From Muribaculum sp. (lineage in GTDB: Bacteria > Bacteroidota > Bacteroidia > Bacteroidales > Muribaculaceae): a stretch of 40,594 bases of DNA. The notes below the pieces were generated by a model. The model was not told where the DNA came from and ran no database searches. It saw only the letters and a program-made list of their open reading frames with translations. The stretch spans positions 1-40,594 of the forward strand of contig VSOZ01000024.1 of the NCBI GenBank assembly GCA_009775095.1, given 5' to 3'. Of this stretch, positions 40,037 to 40,594 are shown piece after piece (positions within the stretch are counted from its first letter, which is position 1; each line of letters begins with the position of its first letter). The position numbers and the translations under genes were made by a program.

Positions 40037-40594
40037 ACGGGGACGTAGTACCCCACGATAAGCGGCATAGCCGCTTATCGTGGGGTTACGCACATGGCGC
40101 ATCTCCGATGCGCAGAGCAGGCCATCTGGGGGACGGACAGAGCGGTCTATGCGGGGTGTAGTCGGGACGGCAGACTGTGGAAGGTGTCGGAAATGCGCAG
40201 AGCAGGCCATGTGAGGTGCAGACGACAGGCAATCGTGCAAGTATGCTGCCGGGCAACAGGAGCAAACAGTAAAGTACCCGAGATACCGGAGGGCCGAGCA
40301 TACGGCGTGGGCGGCGGTGTCGGAGACACCGGATGTGTAGAGCCCCACGATGAGCGGCAACGCGGAACGAAGTGACGCAATGACGCGATTCGTGGGGTAC
40401 AGAGGGTAATGTATCCCGGGCGTGTCGGCGACACGCGACTTATTGCTTGTGGCCATATGGGTGTGTATCGCGTCTCCGCATGGCCTGTTACTTCCCCCTT
40501 TTTAAATGTTAAAATTTGGTGTTATGCCCGATTGTGCATAAATCGGGGCGGTGCGTGTATTATATTTGCAGCGAAGAACACAACCATAAACCCC
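40037..40594. repeat. Hairpin repeat cluster III (right copy, cut by window end)
   Basis: This copy repeats the left cluster in the same orientation, with an extra segment of roughly 130 bases around 40175-40310. Modules: perfect palindrome with 16-bp arms CCCCACGATAAGCGGC (40051-40085); GCGCATC-TCC-GATGCGC (40097-40113); GGTGTC-GGA-GACACC (40316-40330); CCCCACGATGAGCGG (40343-40357) and CGCGATTCGTGGGG (40384-40397); CGTGTC-GGC-GACACG (40421-40435); CCCGATT/AATCGGG (40527-40547); TATATTTG (40561-40568). The last bases (AAACCCC) still match the left copy, so the repeat may continue past the edge. Confidence 0.85.
40527..40568 (+). promoter_or_regulatory. Inverted repeat plus promoter module, right copy
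   Basis: Same module as at 39348-39389 with identical internal spacing (34 bases from repeat start to TATATTTG). It would drive a gene beyond the window. Confidence 0.45.

Noticed and set aside
40028..40456. 142-codon minus-strand frame in the right repeat (starts MATSNKSRVADTPG)
   Set aside because: A similar start occurs in the left copy but the frames diverge afterwards, as expected of non-coding repeats and not of a conserved protein.

Overview
The window reads as a chromosomal segment of a Bacteroidales bacterium, most likely a Muribaculaceae-type gut anaerobe; the family level is inference from gene content and moderate GC. Evidence for the order: several start regions carry the Bacteroidetes promoter (TTTG, 19-21 bp, TAnnTTTG), FeoA and FeoB are fused, methylmalonyl-CoA mutase is a MutA/MutB pair, spermidine synthesis uses NspC, and there are PCMD-type lipoproteins and PorT-like barrels. 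Coding is dense and almost every gene has recognisable relatives.

Layout. 1-250: an unexplained possibly structured stretch, then tRNA-Glu with its own promoter and terminator. 401-4128: an envelope lipoprotein, then a divergent pair (PCMD lipoprotein, outer-membrane barrel). 4134-9376 (minus): an overlapping operon pcrA-nspC-glycosyltransferase, followed by radC. 9488-11520: a radical SAM protein and its DUF4130 partner, a putative DNA repair pair. 11638-14055: FeoAB ferrous iron transporter with an inverted repeat at its promoter. 14061-19403: MATE exporter, FabI, porin, secreted phosphoesterase, DUF4136 lipoprotein. 19602-21741: a small acidic protein plus agmatine deiminase and N-carbamoylputrescine amidase. 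22216-26207 (minus): mutA-mutB. 26364-28568: dnaG. 29040-30473: a GH13 lipoprotein. 30809-35732: a complete hexuronate operon (exuT-like, uxaC, uxuA, SDR oxidoreductase). 35828-37030: two YtxH proteins, a holin-like membrane protein and a small basic protein. 37347-38845: orphan ABC ATPase and GNAT. 39528-39971: IS200-like transposase.

How genes work together: arginine-derived agmatine goes to putrescine through AguA and AguB, and NspC supplies the last step of the carboxyspermidine route to spermidine, so much of polyamine synthesis lies within 15 kb. MutAB connects succinyl-CoA with methylmalonyl-CoA for propionate metabolism. The uronate operon imports glucuronate/galacturonate and takes glucuronate to 2-keto-3-deoxygluconate's precursor steps.

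The most unusual part is non-coding. Three intergenic clusters (21742-22215, 38960-39414, 40037-40594) share a modular set of hairpins: a long CCCCACGA...TCGTGGGG palindrome followed by triloop hairpins whose arms differ but stay self-complementary. Two of these clusters are direct repeats flanking a single IS200-type Y1 transposase, and both end in an identical inverted-repeat-plus-promoter module. A separate REP-like family at 37060-37325 shows compensatory base changes in its stem. Together they suggest a REP/RAYT-like repeat system in Bacteroidales. A second candidate is an unannotated ~180-nt RNA upstream of dnaG.
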